This document shows positions 52,305 to 60,846 of a stretch of DNA of 64,000 bases, one piece after another. Numbering within the stretch: position 1 is the stretch's first letter; each line of letters begins with the position of its first letter. A program made the translations under genes and the position numbers. The stretch comes from HTCC5015 sp051747425 (GTDB lineage Bacteria > Pseudomonadota > Gammaproteobacteria > HTCC5015). Location: NCBI GenBank assembly GCA_051747425.1, contig JBNJGD010000011.1, positions 27,046 through 91,045 of the forward strand. The letters run 5' to 3'. Under the pieces are notes generated by a model. That model saw only the letters and a list, made by a program, of their open reading frames with translations, was not told where the DNA came from and did no database searches.

Positions 52305-52829
52305 ATGTGGAGTGAATTGCTCAAGCGCTTTTTGGGGGTGGCACTGCTGCGCACCAGTCCCGCCGATGTGCCCCGGTCCACTGGTTTGCTGGTCGGTCTG
52401 GTTGCCGTCCACTGCCTGATGGACCTGATCGCCTGGTCAATGCTTGAAGGTATTGGCCTGGGGCCGATGCTGGGCCGCATCGCGATTGATTACGCTGTGT
52501 TTTTCCTCTTTTTGCAGCTGGTACTGGAGTGGAACCAGCAGCGGGAGCGCTTTAATCAGTGCGCCAATGCCTTGCTCGGTGCGGGGCTGTTTGTCAGCCT
52601 GCTCAATTTCATTCCCTATTCCCTGCTGCCGGCACAAGAGAGTGCCGATGCGGCCGTTCCCCTGATGATTTTCTGGCAACTTCTCCTGTTGTGGCGAGTG
52701 TTGCAGATCGCCTATGTACTGCGCTGTGCTACGGGCATTTTAATGCTGGGGACTTTCATGATGGCAGTGGCCTATATCTTCTTTACAATGGCGCTCATTG
52801 CGATCGTTTTCCCCGTCCCGGCGAGCTGA
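52305..52829 (+). CDS. Small integral membrane protein (174 aa)
   Basis: Four to five hydrophobic segments span the protein (about residues 28-50, 58-75, 88-106, 118-138, 145-168). The topology resembles small YIP1-like membrane proteins. I do not recognise a family with a known role. It lies 19 bp after the barrel gene and 22 bp before mpl, so it likely belongs to the same transcript as mpl, the kinase and ubiX. Confidence 0.78.
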   Translation: MWSELLKRFLGVALLRTSPADVPRSTGLLVGLVAVHCLMDLIAWSMLEGIGLGPMLGRIAIDYAVFFLFLQLVLEWNQQRERFNQCANALLGAGLFVSLLNFIPYSLLPAQESADAAVPLMIFWQLLLLWRVLQIAYVLRCATGILMLGTFMMAVAYIFFTMALIAIVFPVPAS

Positions 52830-52851
52830 CAAAAAGGCCAATAAAAACACC

Positions 52852-54192
52852 ATGCATATTCACATTCTCGGTATCTGCGGCACCTTTATGGGTGGTCTGG
52901 CCCAGTTGGCCAAGGCGGCGGGGCATCGCGTTTCCGGTTCGGACGCCAATGTCTATCCGCCCATGAGCACCCAGTTGGAGAGCGCCGGTATTGAGCTGGT
53001 GGAGGGGTTTGATCCCGAGCAGCTGTCGCCGGCCCCGGATGTGGTGGTAGTGGGCAATGTTATGCGCCGTGGGTTACCCATTGTTGAGGCGTTGCTCAAC
53101 AGCGACATTCCCTACACTTCCGGCCCCCAGTGGCTGGCCGAGAATATTTTGCGTGGCCGCTGGGTGCTGGCGGCAGCGGGCACCCACGGTAAAACCACCA
53201 CCAGTGCCATGCTCGCCTGGATACTGGAGTCGGCGGGCATGGCACCGGGGTTTTTGATTGGCGGCGTGCCGGAAAATTTCGGCTGTTCGGCGCGTCTTGG
53301 TGAGACGCCGTTTTTCGTCATCGAGGCCGACGAGTACGACACCGCCTTCTTCGACAAGCGTTCCAAGTTTGTCCACTACCGTCCGCGCACCCTGATGATC
53401 AATAATCTCGAATACGATCACGCCGATATCTTTCCCGATCTGGCGGCCATCCAGCGACAGTTTCACCATTTGATTCGCTGCGTACCGGGGCAGGGCAGGG
53501 TGGTCGCGCCGACCGACAATGCAGCGATCGACGAAGTGTTTGAGATGGGTTGCTGGAGCGAGCGCGAGAGCCTCGGTGGCGACTGGCAGGTGGTCGATGC
53601 CAACGACGACTTTAGTGCCTTCAATGTCCACTGTCAGGGCGCCGATCAGGGGCGCCTGAACTGGTCCCTGATGGGACGACACAACGCCGACAATGCCCTG
53701 GCCGCCATAGCCGCCGCTCGCCATGTCGGCGTAGCACCGCCTCTGGCTATTGAGGCCCTGGCCGGCTTTGAAAATGTGAAGCGGCGCATGGAGTTACGAG
53801 GCGAGGTCGGCGGCGTGCGCGTCTACGACGATTTTGCGCACCACCCCACGGCCATTGAAACCACCCTGTCAGGCCTGCGAGCGCGGGTGGGGGAGGGGCG
53901 CATTGTCGCCGTGCTGGAGCCGCGCTCCAACAGTATGCGCATGGGGGTCCACCGGGATGCGGTGGTGCCTTCACTGGCTCAGGCCGATGATGTCTGGCTG
54001 TATTTACCCGGGGACATCAGCTGGTCGGTGGAGGACGAGCGCATTCGCATCTGCCGTCAACACGAGGGCATGGCGGCGGCGATTGTCGGCACCCTGCAAC
54101 CCGGTGACAGTGTCCTGGTCATGAGCAATGGCGGATTTGGCAATATTCATCAGCAGTTGCTCGACGCCCTGGAGGAGCGCAGCCATGGATAA
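52852..54192 (+). CDS. mpl: UDP-MurNAc:L-alanyl-gamma-D-glutamyl-meso-diaminopimelate ligase
   Basis: Mpl joins recycled murein tripeptide to UDP-MurNAc in peptidoglycan recycling. The 446 residues show the Mur ligase fold: MHIHILGICGTFMGG, P-loop GTHGKTTTS, the metal site EADEYDTAF, NLEYDHAD, DDFAHHPTAIE and EPRSNSMRMG. It is followed by the kinase gene, with an 8-bp overlap (54185-54192). Confidence 0.97.
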   Translation: MHIHILGICGTFMGGLAQLAKAAGHRVSGSDANVYPPMSTQLESAGIELVEGFDPEQLSPAPDVVVVGNVMRRGLPIVEALLNSDIPYTSGPQWLAENILRGRWVLAAAGTHGKTTTSAMLAWILESAGMAPGFLIGGVPENFGCSARLGETPFFVIEADEYDTAFFDKRSKFVHYRPRTLMINNLEYDHADIFPDLAAIQRQFHHLIRCVPGQGRVVAPTDNAAIDEVFEMGCWSERESLGGDWQVVDANDDFSAFNVHCQGADQGRLNWSLMGRHNADNALAAIAAARHVGVAPPLAIEALAGFENVKRRMELRGEVGGVRVYDDFAHHPTAIETTLSGLRARVGEGRIVAVLEPRSNSMRMGVHRDAVVPSLAQADDVWLYLPGDISWSVEDERIRICRQHEGMAAAIVGTLQPGDSVLVMSNGGFGNIHQQLLDALEERSHG

Positions 54193-55486
54193 ACGCAGAC
54201 TCGACTTTGATGTGCCGGAAAAAATCGGCAAGTACCAGGTCCTGGAAGAGGTCGGGCGCGGGGCCTGTGGCGTGGTTTATCGCGGCTTCGACCCCTTTGT
54301 CCAGCGCTCGGTGGCGATCAAGGTGGCCCGCCACGACCCCGGCGACAGCGCTGAACAAACGCGACAGAAACAGCGGGATTTCTTCACTGAAGCTCACGCC
54401 GCCGGCCGCCTGCAACACCCCGGTATTGTCGCCCTGTTCGACGCCGGCACCGAAGGTGAGTTGGCCTATATTGTGATGGAGTACATCGAGGGCGATACCC
54501 TGCTCGACTACGCGCGCTCTGAAGGCAAGCGGCTGAGCCCGCGAAAGGCGGTGGAGGTGGCGTTTCAATGCGCCAAGGCGCTGGCCTATTCCCACTCACA
54601 GGGGGTTCTCCACCGTGATATCAAACCCGGCAACATCATGCTGACCAGGGACGGCGAGGCGCGCATCATGGACTTCTCTATCGCCGAGGTGACCCAGTCC
54701 CTGACCCACCAGTCCCGTGAAATAGCCGGCTCACCGGCCTACATGTCGCCCGAGCAGGTGCAAAACGGCACCATCGGCGCCTCCAGTGATCTGTATTCTC
54801 TGGGAGCTGTGCTGTTCCAGTTGCTTACAGGTCGGCAGCCCTTCAAGGCTGGCTCGGTCCAGGAGGTGTTTCGCCAGGTGCTCAAAGAGGTACCGCCGCG
54901 CTGTGATGAATTGAACTCCGAGGTGCCGAAGGCCCTGGCGGACATTGTCGAGCGCTGTCTGCGCAAGCCCGTGACCCAGCGTTTCCAGACCGGCCACGAG
55001 CTGGGTGCGGCCCTCACTCGTTGCTACGAACAATTGCGCCACACCGAGGCCCGCCTCAATCGTCGGGAACACGAAAATGCTCTCAAGAGCCTGTCTTTCT
55101 TTGACGGCTTTGGCGATGAGGAGATCGACGAGATGCTTAACGCCAGCCAGATTCTCTCCTTCGTCGCGGGTCAACCGGTGATTAGCGAGGGCGAGGTCGA
55201 CGATACCTTCTATATTCTCGCCAAGGGGCAGGCCGAGGTGGTCAAGGGCGGCCGGCGAATTGACGCCCTGGTGGCGGGAGACTGTTTTGGTGAAATCGGT
55301 TTTTTGTCGTCTACCCGCCGCACGGCTACCGTGCGGGCTGTCAGCGATGTCATGGTGCTCAAGGTCAATGCCTCGCTGATGGAACAGGCTTCGCCGGAGT
55401 GCCAGTTGCGCTACTACAAGGCGTTTACACAGACATTGATCTATAGACTTTCTCTCACCAGTGCGCGACTCTCTGCCCATGGCTGA
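54185..55486 (+). CDS. Serine/threonine kinase fused to a cyclic-nucleotide-binding domain
   Basis: The 433-residue protein has a Hanks-type kinase domain (about residues 17-290). The glycine loop is VGRGACGVVYRG, the ATP lysine is in VAIK (Lys46), the catalytic loop is HRDIKPGN (143-150) and the activation end is GSPAYMSPEQ. The metal motif reads DFS (163-165) rather than DFG. The C-terminal part (about 310-425) is a Crp-like nucleotide-binding domain with YILAKGQAEVVKGG, CFGEIGFLSSTRRTATV and the phosphate-binding Glu and Arg still present. No membrane segment is seen. It overlaps mpl and ubiX by 8 bp on each side. Confidence 0.92.
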   Translation: MDKRRLDFDVPEKIGKYQVLEEVGRGACGVVYRGFDPFVQRSVAIKVARHDPGDSAEQTRQKQRDFFTEAHAAGRLQHPGIVALFDAGTEGELAYIVMEYIEGDTLLDYARSEGKRLSPRKAVEVAFQCAKALAYSHSQGVLHRDIKPGNIMLTRDGEARIMDFSIAEVTQSLTHQSREIAGSPAYMSPEQVQNGTIGASSDLYSLGAVLFQLLTGRQPFKAGSVQEVFRQVLKEVPPRCDELNSEVPKALADIVERCLRKPVTQRFQTGHELGAALTRCYEQLRHTEARLNRREHENALKSLSFFDGFGDEEIDEMLNASQILSFVAGQPVISEGEVDDTFYILAKGQAEVVKGGRRIDALVAGDCFGEIGFLSSTRRTATVRAVSDVMVLKVNASLMEQASPECQLRYYKAFTQTLIYRLSLTSARLSAHG

Positions 55487-56105
55487 ACGCAACGACAGGA
55501 AAACGATATCGCTGGCTTTTACCGGGGCCTCGGGGGCCCAGTACGGCCTGCGTTTGCTCGAGGAATTGCTGCGACAGGGGCACCGGGTTTACCTGATGAT
55601 GTCCAAGCCGGCCCAGGTGGTGATCGGCATGGATACCGACCTGAAGTTGCCGGGGCGGCCGCGGGAAATTCAGCGATTTTTCGAGTCGCGCTACGACTGC
55701 CAGCCGGGACAATTGTCGGTGTTCGACAAGGAGGAGTGGACGGCACCTGTGGCCAGCGGCACTGGTGCCGCCGATGCCATGGTGATCTGTCCCTGCACCT
55801 CCGGTACTCTCGGCGCCATTGCCGCGGGCATCAGTGACAATCTGATTCACCGCGCCGCCGATGTCGCTCTCAAGGAGCGCAAGCCGCTTTTGGTGGTGCT
55901 GCGTGAGACGCCTTATTCGGCGATCCATCTCGAAAACATGCTCAAGCTGACCCACGCCGGCGCCACGATCATGCCCTCGAATCCGGGATTCTATACCCGG
56001 CCGCAGAGCATTGATGATCTGGTGGACTTCATGGTGGGTAAAATCCTCGATCAGCTCGGCCTTGAGCACGACCTGGTTCCCCGCTGGGGGAGCGAGCAGG
56101 GCTAA
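55479..56105 (+). CDS. ubiX: Flavin prenyltransferase UbiX
   Basis: UbiX makes prenylated FMN for the UbiD decarboxylase in ubiquinone synthesis. The 208 residues show TGASGAQYGLRLLEEL, CPCTSGTLGAIAAGISDNLIHRAADVALKERKPLLVV, RETPYSAIHLENMLKL and IMPSNPGFYTRPQSIDDLVDFMVGKILDQL. The start is the ATG in the 8-bp overlap with the kinase gene. A GTG at 55461 is in frame but gives an unusual N-terminus. It overlaps the convergent patatin gene by 4 bp at the 3' end. Confidence 0.95.
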   Translation: MAERNDRKTISLAFTGASGAQYGLRLLEELLRQGHRVYLMMSKPAQVVIGMDTDLKLPGRPREIQRFFESRYDCQPGQLSVFDKEEWTAPVASGTGAADAMVICPCTSGTLGAIAAGISDNLIHRAADVALKERKPLLVVLRETPYSAIHLENMLKLTHAGATIMPSNPGFYTRPQSIDDLVDFMVGKILDQLGLEHDLVPRWGSEQG

Positions 56106-56956
56106 GCGCCGAGGTGCAGGTGTTCCAGTCTTCGGCCAATGCGCTCGAGGATACTCGGTGCGCTGGCCTCCAGTTTGGTTTCTATCTCGGTAATGGCCGC
56201 TTTGCAGGCCCGGTAGCCCTCGTCGAACAGGGCGTTGCTTTGCCCGGGGTCGGTGCGGCTGAAATCGGCCAGATCCAGGGGAAGCACATAATTGGCGCCC
56301 GCCAGTTGGGTCTGGGTGTGACTGTCGATGGCAATATCAAAAGAGGTGATCAATACATCGATCATGCTCTCCGGCTCTCGCCGGCGCGTACTGCCATTGA
56401 GATTGACGCCCATGATGAAGTCCACATCCATGGTCCGAAGCGGTGAAATCGGCACATTTTCCACCAGCCCGCCGTCTACCAACAGCATGTCGTCCCGCTC
56501 GATGGGTGTGTACATGCCCGGTACACAGGCGCTGATCATGGCGGCATTGGCGACATCGCCGCTGTCGAGGACGACTTTGTTGCGATGGGCCAGATCGGTG
56601 GCGATAAAGGCCATGGGAATCGGCGAGTCGGCAAAGTCGCAGTCGCCGATGTGGCGGCGCACGAAGTTGCCCATGGCGCTGTTGTTCATGATGCCGTGCT
56701 TTGACCAGGAGAAGCGGGTGACCTGCCACCAGTCGAGTTCGCCGAGATGATCGCGAATGTTCTCGGGAGAGTGACCAAAGGCGTAAAGTGAAGCGATGAT
56801 GGCGCCGATGCTGGTGCCGGTCAGGTGAGTGGGCTTGAGTCCGTGTTCTTCCAGAGCCTTGAGTACGCCCAGGTGGGCGATGCCCAGTACGGCTCCGCCA
56901 CCCAGGGCGAGGCCGAAGTGGCAGTCTTTTTTCAGCTTGCTTTGGTCACTTGTCAT
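56102..56956 (-). CDS. Patatin-like phospholipase family protein (RssA-like)
   Basis: The 284-residue protein has the oxyanion-hole glycine loop LGGGAVLGIAHLGVL, the nucleophile elbow GTSIG, and the catalytic aspartate in the DGGLVENVP motif. Such patatin-like hydrolases of the RssA group act on lipids, though the bacterial role is not well known. The ATG at 56956 starts the conserved part. The frame is open upstream to 57013, opposite the next gene. No signal peptide is seen. Confidence 0.9.
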   Translation of the reverse strand: MTSDQSKLKKDCHFGLALGGGAVLGIAHLGVLKALEEHGLKPTHLTGTSIGAIIASLYAFGHSPENIRDHLGELDWWQVTRFSWSKHGIMNNSAMGNFVRRHIGDCDFADSPIPMAFIATDLAHRNKVVLDSGDVANAAMISACVPGMYTPIERDDMLLVDGGLVENVPISPLRTMDVDFIMGVNLNGSTRRREPESMIDVLITSFDIAIDSHTQTQLAGANYVLPLDLADFSRTDPGQSNALFDEGYRACKAAITEIETKLEASAPSILERIGRRLEHLHLGA

Positions 56957-57004
56957 GGAGGCGTTCAATTTTCCCGTGTTAGGCTGGTTAGAACTGGAGG
57001 TACT

Positions 57005-57619
57005 GTGAGCCATTATCCCGAAAGTTTACCGCTGTTCCCACTCAATACCGTGCTTTTTCCGGGTGGCCGGCTGAAGTTGCGTATTTTCGAACCCCGCTAT
57101 ACTGATCTGATCAGTCGCAGCATGCGCCACGGCGGCGGTTTCGGAATTTGCCCCATCGATCGTGGCAGCGAACTGGAGCCTACCAGTATTTGCCCGGTGG
57201 GTACGCTGGCGAGAATTGTCGATTTTGAAACGCTGGAGGACGGTCTTCTGGGTATCGTCGTTCAGGGTGATCGCCGTTTTGATATTGGCGAGCAGTGGCG
57301 GGGCGAGGATCAGCTGCTTCACGCTGAAGTCGAATGGCAGCCCACCCCCGGCGATTTCCCGGTCGAGGAGCGTTGGCAGGGGCTGGTGTCATTGCTCGAA
57401 CAGCTGTGGCCCGAAATGCAACGCGAGTACGGCTACGGCCCCTGGCCCGAAGAGGTGGGCAGTTACTGGTTGATGGGCAGGCTCGCCGAGGTGTTGCCCG
57501 CCGAACCCGAACAGCGCACCGAGCTGCTGGCTTGTGATGACCCGGAGGAGGGGCTGGAACTGGTGGCCGATCTGGTTACTGCACTGGATGAGAGCGAAGG
57601 GGTGCGTGAAGCCAATTAG
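57005..57619 (+). CDS. LON N-terminal substrate-binding domain protein
   Basis: The 204-residue protein is a stand-alone LON N-terminal-type (PUA-like) domain, with LPLFPLNTVLFPGGRLKLRIFEPRY near the start and GTLARIVDFETLEDGLLGIVVQG in the middle. It has no protease or ATPase part. Homologues are common in gammaproteobacteria, and their function is unknown. The GTG start at 57005 has GGAGG five bases upstream. It is divergent from the patatin gene, with about 48 bp between the starts. Confidence 0.88.
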   Translation: MSHYPESLPLFPLNTVLFPGGRLKLRIFEPRYTDLISRSMRHGGGFGICPIDRGSELEPTSICPVGTLARIVDFETLEDGLLGIVVQGDRRFDIGEQWRGEDQLLHAEVEWQPTPGDFPVEERWQGLVSLLEQLWPEMQREYGYGPWPEEVGSYWLMGRLAEVLPAEPEQRTELLACDDPEEGLELVADLVTALDESEGVREAN

Positions 57620-57659
57620 TGTCGCTTGAAGTGGCGCTGTCCCGGGGCACTTAAAGCCT

Positions 57660-57665
57660 TATAAT
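57660..57665 (+). promoter_or_regulatory. Candidate -10 element of the cytochrome bd operon
   Basis: TATAAT followed by GGCCC lies 45 bp before the cydA ATG. It has the TAxAAT-GsCC form seen at other promoters in the window. No clear -35 is evident, and I see no Fnr box. Confidence 0.4.
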
Positions 57666-57710
57666 GGCCCTGTACCGTTGTGTGGTGCCGCCCACTCCCA
57701 GAGGTGTTGT

Positions 57711-59093
57711 ATGGATTTCGATCCGATCCTGCTGTCGCGCTTGCAGTTCGCTTTTACCATCAGTTTCCACATCCTGTTTCCCACTCTGACGATCGGTTTG
57801 GCCTCCTATCTCGCCGTTCTCGAGGGTCTTTGGCTGAAAACCGGTCGCCGTGAGTACAAACACCACTACCACTTCTGGGCCAAAATCTTTGCCCTCAGTT
57901 TTGGCATGGGCGTGGTGTCCGGTATTGTCCTTTCCTACGAGTTCGGTACCAACTTCAGCCGTTTCTCCGAGGCCGCCGGTAATGTCATCGGGCCCCTGAT
58001 GACTTACGAGGTGTTGACCGCCTTTTTTATGGAGGCCGGTTTCCTCGGCGTAATGCTCTTTGGCTGGCAGCGCGTCGGGCCCAAGTTGCACTTTTTCGCA
58101 ACGCTGATGGTCGCCTTGGGCACCATGGCCTCCGCTTTCTGGATCCTTTCGGCCAATTCCTGGATGCACACCCCTCAAGGTTCGGAACTGGTGGACGGAG
58201 TGTTCTATCCCGTCAACTGGTTTGAGATCGTGTTCAATCCCTCCTTTCCCTACCGCTTGGCCCATATGCTGCTGGCCTCCATGCTGACGACGGCCTTTTT
58301 CGTCGCCGGTGTCTCGGCCTGGTATCTGCTCCGCGGTCGGGAGCAGGATTTCGCTCGTCGCAGCTTGCAGATGGCGGTCCTGACCGCCGCGCTGGCGGCT
58401 CCGGTGCAGATTGTGGTGGGCGATCTGCACGGGCTGAATGTGCTCGAGCACCAGCCCATGAAGGTGGCGGCCATGGAGGGCCGCTGGGAGACCATGGAGG
58501 GCGCGCCGCTACTCTTGTTTGCCTTGCCCGACCAGGCCGAACAGGTCAATCACTTTGAGGTGGGCATTCCCAAACTGGCCAGCCTGATTCTCACTCACGA
58601 ACTCGATGGCGAAGTGAAAGGGCTGAAGGAGGTGGCGCCAGAGAACCAGCCCCGAATGTCGATCGTGTTCTGGTCCTTCCGCGTCATGGTGGGCATTGGC
58701 AGCTGGATGTTGTTGCTGTCGTGGCTGGGTGTCTGGACCCTGCGTGGCGCAAGGCTCTACCACAACCGATGGCTGCTGCAGGCCTTCAAATTCAGTGTGC
58801 CGGCGGGGTTTATTGCCACTCTGTCGGGTTGGTATGTGGCCGAGGTGGGGCGCCAGCCCTGGTTGGTGAATGGCCTCTACCGCACTGCCGAGGGTGCCTC
58901 AAAGCTGCCCGCAGCTGATGTGCTCTGGTCGCTGATTTCCTTTGTGGTGGTTTACAGTGCGATTTTTGCCGCTTTTCTCTACTATTTGCTGCTGGTGATC
59001 CGCCGCGGGCCCGAGGTCCACGACGACGAGGAACCGGTGCTGCGTCCCGAGGGGCCGGCCCATCCCGCCTTTATGCCGGTGGAGGACGACTGA
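57711..59093 (+). CDS. cydA: Cytochrome bd-type quinol oxidase subunit I (short Q-loop, CioA-like)
   Basis: The 460-residue subunit carries the haem ligands and quinol site: RLQFAFTISFHILFPTLTIG (His near residue 19), FHFWAKIF-type loop, GLNVLEHQPMKVAAMEG and GWYVAEVGRQPWLVNGLYRTAEGAS. The Q-loop is short, so it is about 60 residues smaller than E. coli CydA. The pattern matches the CioA/cyanide-insensitive oxidase branch. It reduces oxygen with quinol without pumping protons. cydB follows after 1 bp. Confidence 0.95.
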   Translation: MDFDPILLSRLQFAFTISFHILFPTLTIGLASYLAVLEGLWLKTGRREYKHHYHFWAKIFALSFGMGVVSGIVLSYEFGTNFSRFSEAAGNVIGPLMTYEVLTAFFMEAGFLGVMLFGWQRVGPKLHFFATLMVALGTMASAFWILSANSWMHTPQGSELVDGVFYPVNWFEIVFNPSFPYRLAHMLLASMLTTAFFVAGVSAWYLLRGREQDFARRSLQMAVLTAALAAPVQIVVGDLHGLNVLEHQPMKVAAMEGRWETMEGAPLLLFALPDQAEQVNHFEVGIPKLASLILTHELDGEVKGLKEVAPENQPRMSIVFWSFRVMVGIGSWMLLLSWLGVWTLRGARLYHNRWLLQAFKFSVPAGFIATLSGWYVAEVGRQPWLVNGLYRTAEGASKLPAADVLWSLISFVVVYSAIFAAFLYYLLLVIRRGPEVHDDEEPVLRPEGPAHPAFMPVEDD

Positions 59094-59094
59094 A

Positions 59095-60096
59095 ATGTTT
59101 GAATTGACCTACATGTGGGCCGCGGTTATTGCCCTGGGCGTTGTCATCTATGTGATTCTGGACGGCTTTGATTTGGGCATTGGCATCATTTTTTTCTTCC
59201 AGCCGAGAATCCGCCACCGCGATGTCATGATGACCAGTATCGCTCCCATGTGGGATGGCAACGAGACCTGGATGATACTGGGCGGGGCCGGCCTGCTGGC
59301 AGCTTTTCCCAAGGCTTACGCCCTGTTGCTGTCGGCACTTTATATTCCGATCCTTTTGATGTTGTTGGCGCTGGTGTTTCGCGGCGTGGCTTTCGAGTTC
59401 CGCTTCAAAACCAACCGGCATCGCCTGCCCTGGGGGATCGCCTTTTCCGTTGGCAGTGCCGTGGCGGCCTTTTGTCAGGGCGCCATTCTGGGCACCGTGG
59501 TACAGGGGTTGCCCATGGTCGATGGCGAGTACGCCGGTGGCTCCTTTGGCTGGCTGACGCCGTTCAGTGTGTTTACGGGGCTGGCCGTGATGGTGGGCTA
59601 TGTGATGCTGGGGGTCACCTGGCTGGTGATGAAAACCGTGGGTGACCTTCAGGCCTGGAGTTATCGCGTGGCCAAGCGAGTGCTGCCATTGTGGCTGGTC
59701 ATGATTGCCGGGGTCAGTCTGTGGACTGCGCTGTCCTCTGAAGCCATTGCCGAGCGCTGGTTCAGTCTGCCCAACTTTTACTGGCTGTCCCAAGTGCCGT
59801 TGTTGACCGCGGCCATCGCCGGTCTTGTCTGGTGGCACCTCTACCACAACAACCAGCGCGCCCCGTTCTATTTGAGTGTGTCCTTGTTTGTCCTGTCTTT
59901 TGCCGGTTTGATGATCAGTATCTGGCCCTATATCGTGCCCCGTGTGCTGACTTTTGAGCAGGCCGCCGCTGCGCCGTCCTCTCAATTATTTGCCTTTGTC
60001 GGGGTGGCGATCTTTTTGCCTTTTGTCATCGTTTATACAGCGATCAGTTACCGGGTCTTCAGGGGGAAGGTTGAAGAAGCCGACAGCTACCACTGA
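59095..60096 (+). CDS. cydB: Cytochrome bd-type quinol oxidase subunit II (CioB-like)
   Basis: The 333-residue membrane subunit shows VIYVILDGFDLGIGIIF, APMWDGNETWMILGGAGLLAAFPKAYALLLSALYIP, and GYVMLGVTWLVMKT, all typical of subunit II. It pairs with CydA encoded 1 bp upstream. Its 3' end overlaps a small membrane-protein frame that starts at TTG 60071. Confidence 0.95.
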   Translation: MFELTYMWAAVIALGVVIYVILDGFDLGIGIIFFFQPRIRHRDVMMTSIAPMWDGNETWMILGGAGLLAAFPKAYALLLSALYIPILLMLLALVFRGVAFEFRFKTNRHRLPWGIAFSVGSAVAAFCQGAILGTVVQGLPMVDGEYAGGSFGWLTPFSVFTGLAVMVGYVMLGVTWLVMKTVGDLQAWSYRVAKRVLPLWLVMIAGVSLWTALSSEAIAERWFSLPNFYWLSQVPLLTAAIAGLVWWHLYHNNQRAPFYLSVSLFVLSFAGLMISIWPYIVPRVLTFEQAAAAPSSQLFAFVGVAIFLPFVIVYTAISYRVFRGKVEEADSYH

Positions 60097-60217
60097 GCGC
60101 GGCCTGCGCGCAAAGCGCTGGCTGTGGTTCATTGCCCTCTATCTGGCGGGGGTGGCGGCTGTGGCGTTGCTCGGTTTTGCCTTCCGGTTCTTGTTTAACG
60201 CCGTCGTCTTGGCATAA
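60071..60217 (+). CDS. DUF2474-like mini subunit of the bd oxidase (48 aa)
   Basis: A single hydrophobic helix (WLWFIALYLAGVAAVALLGFAF) follows a short basic segment (RGLRAKR). This matches the DUF2474 proteins encoded after cioAB, analogous to CydX. I place the start at TTG 60071, with GGGGGA about 4 bp ahead, which overlaps the end of cydB by 26 bp. The frame is also open far upstream, so a longer protein cannot be excluded. Confidence 0.72.
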   Translation: MKKPTATTERGLRAKRWLWFIALYLAGVAAVALLGFAFRFLFNAVVLA

Positions 60218-60266
60218 TGCGGTCGTCGATGATGACATGAATATCATTCAGCTAAAGGAGCAGATA

Positions 60267-60761
60267 ATGAAAAAAATGGTGAAAACAAGTTGGGCCTTGT
60301 TGTTATTGGTAGCGCTGGGTTCGGTTCAGGCAGCCGAAGACGCCAAGGTGGATGCCAGCAAATCCTTTTACTCCAAATTTGCCGCGAATACCCCGATTGA
60401 TGTCAATCTTCAGGTTCAGGGGGTCAGTCTGAACTCGGTGTATTTCAGTCAAGGCGATCGAACAGCTCTGGCCATTGTTCAGAACAAAACGCCGCAGGTT
60501 GTGACGCCCAAGGTGGGTATATCGCTGTATGACAGCAAGGGAAATCTGCTGGCTGTGGGTGAATATAAAAAGCAGGGGGTCTTTTCCAGCGAGTCCGTGA
60601 AGGCGGGCGAACAGAATAATGTCCACCTGGATTTTTCCGGTTTTGTTAACGACTTCAGCAAAGTGGCCAACTTCAAGCTGGTTTTCAGTGTCGCGGCCCA
60701 GCAGCGCAAGAGCGGTGGTGGCAATGGAGGCGGCAGCGGCAGCGGCAGCCACGGCTGGTAG
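60267..60761 (+). CDS. Exported protein with Gly/Ser-rich tail (164 aa)
   Basis: The protein has a signal peptide (about residues 1-23, ending in VQAAE) and a beta-rich body of about 115 residues. The last 17 residues are low-complexity Gly, Ser, Asn and His (SGGGNGGGSGSGSHGW). No family is recognised. AAAGGAG precedes the ATG at 60267. It lies about 50 bp after the DUF2474-like gene and ends in a bidirectional terminator, so it may be the last gene of the bd operon or a separate unit. Confidence 0.75.
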   Translation: MKKMVKTSWALLLLVALGSVQAAEDAKVDASKSFYSKFAANTPIDVNLQVQGVSLNSVYFSQGDRTALAIVQNKTPQVVTPKVGISLYDSKGNLLAVGEYKKQGVFSSESVKAGEQNNVHLDFSGFVNDFSKVANFKLVFSVAAQQRKSGGGNGGGSGSGSHGW

Positions 60762-60794
60762 TCGCCTTTGGTCTCCGACGATAAAGCCGATGAT

Positions 60795-60822
60795 AAAAAA
60801 GGCGCCCCGGGGCGCCTTTTTT
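60795..60822. terminator. Bidirectional terminator between the exported protein and argA
   Basis: GGCGCC-CCGG-GGCGCC is flanked by A6 on one side and T6 on the other, which makes a stem extended by A-T pairs. It can stop transcription from both directions, serving the + strand gene at 60267 and - strand argA. Confidence 0.85.
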
Positions 60823-60846
60823 ATTGCCGTTAAACGGAGCGATGGA

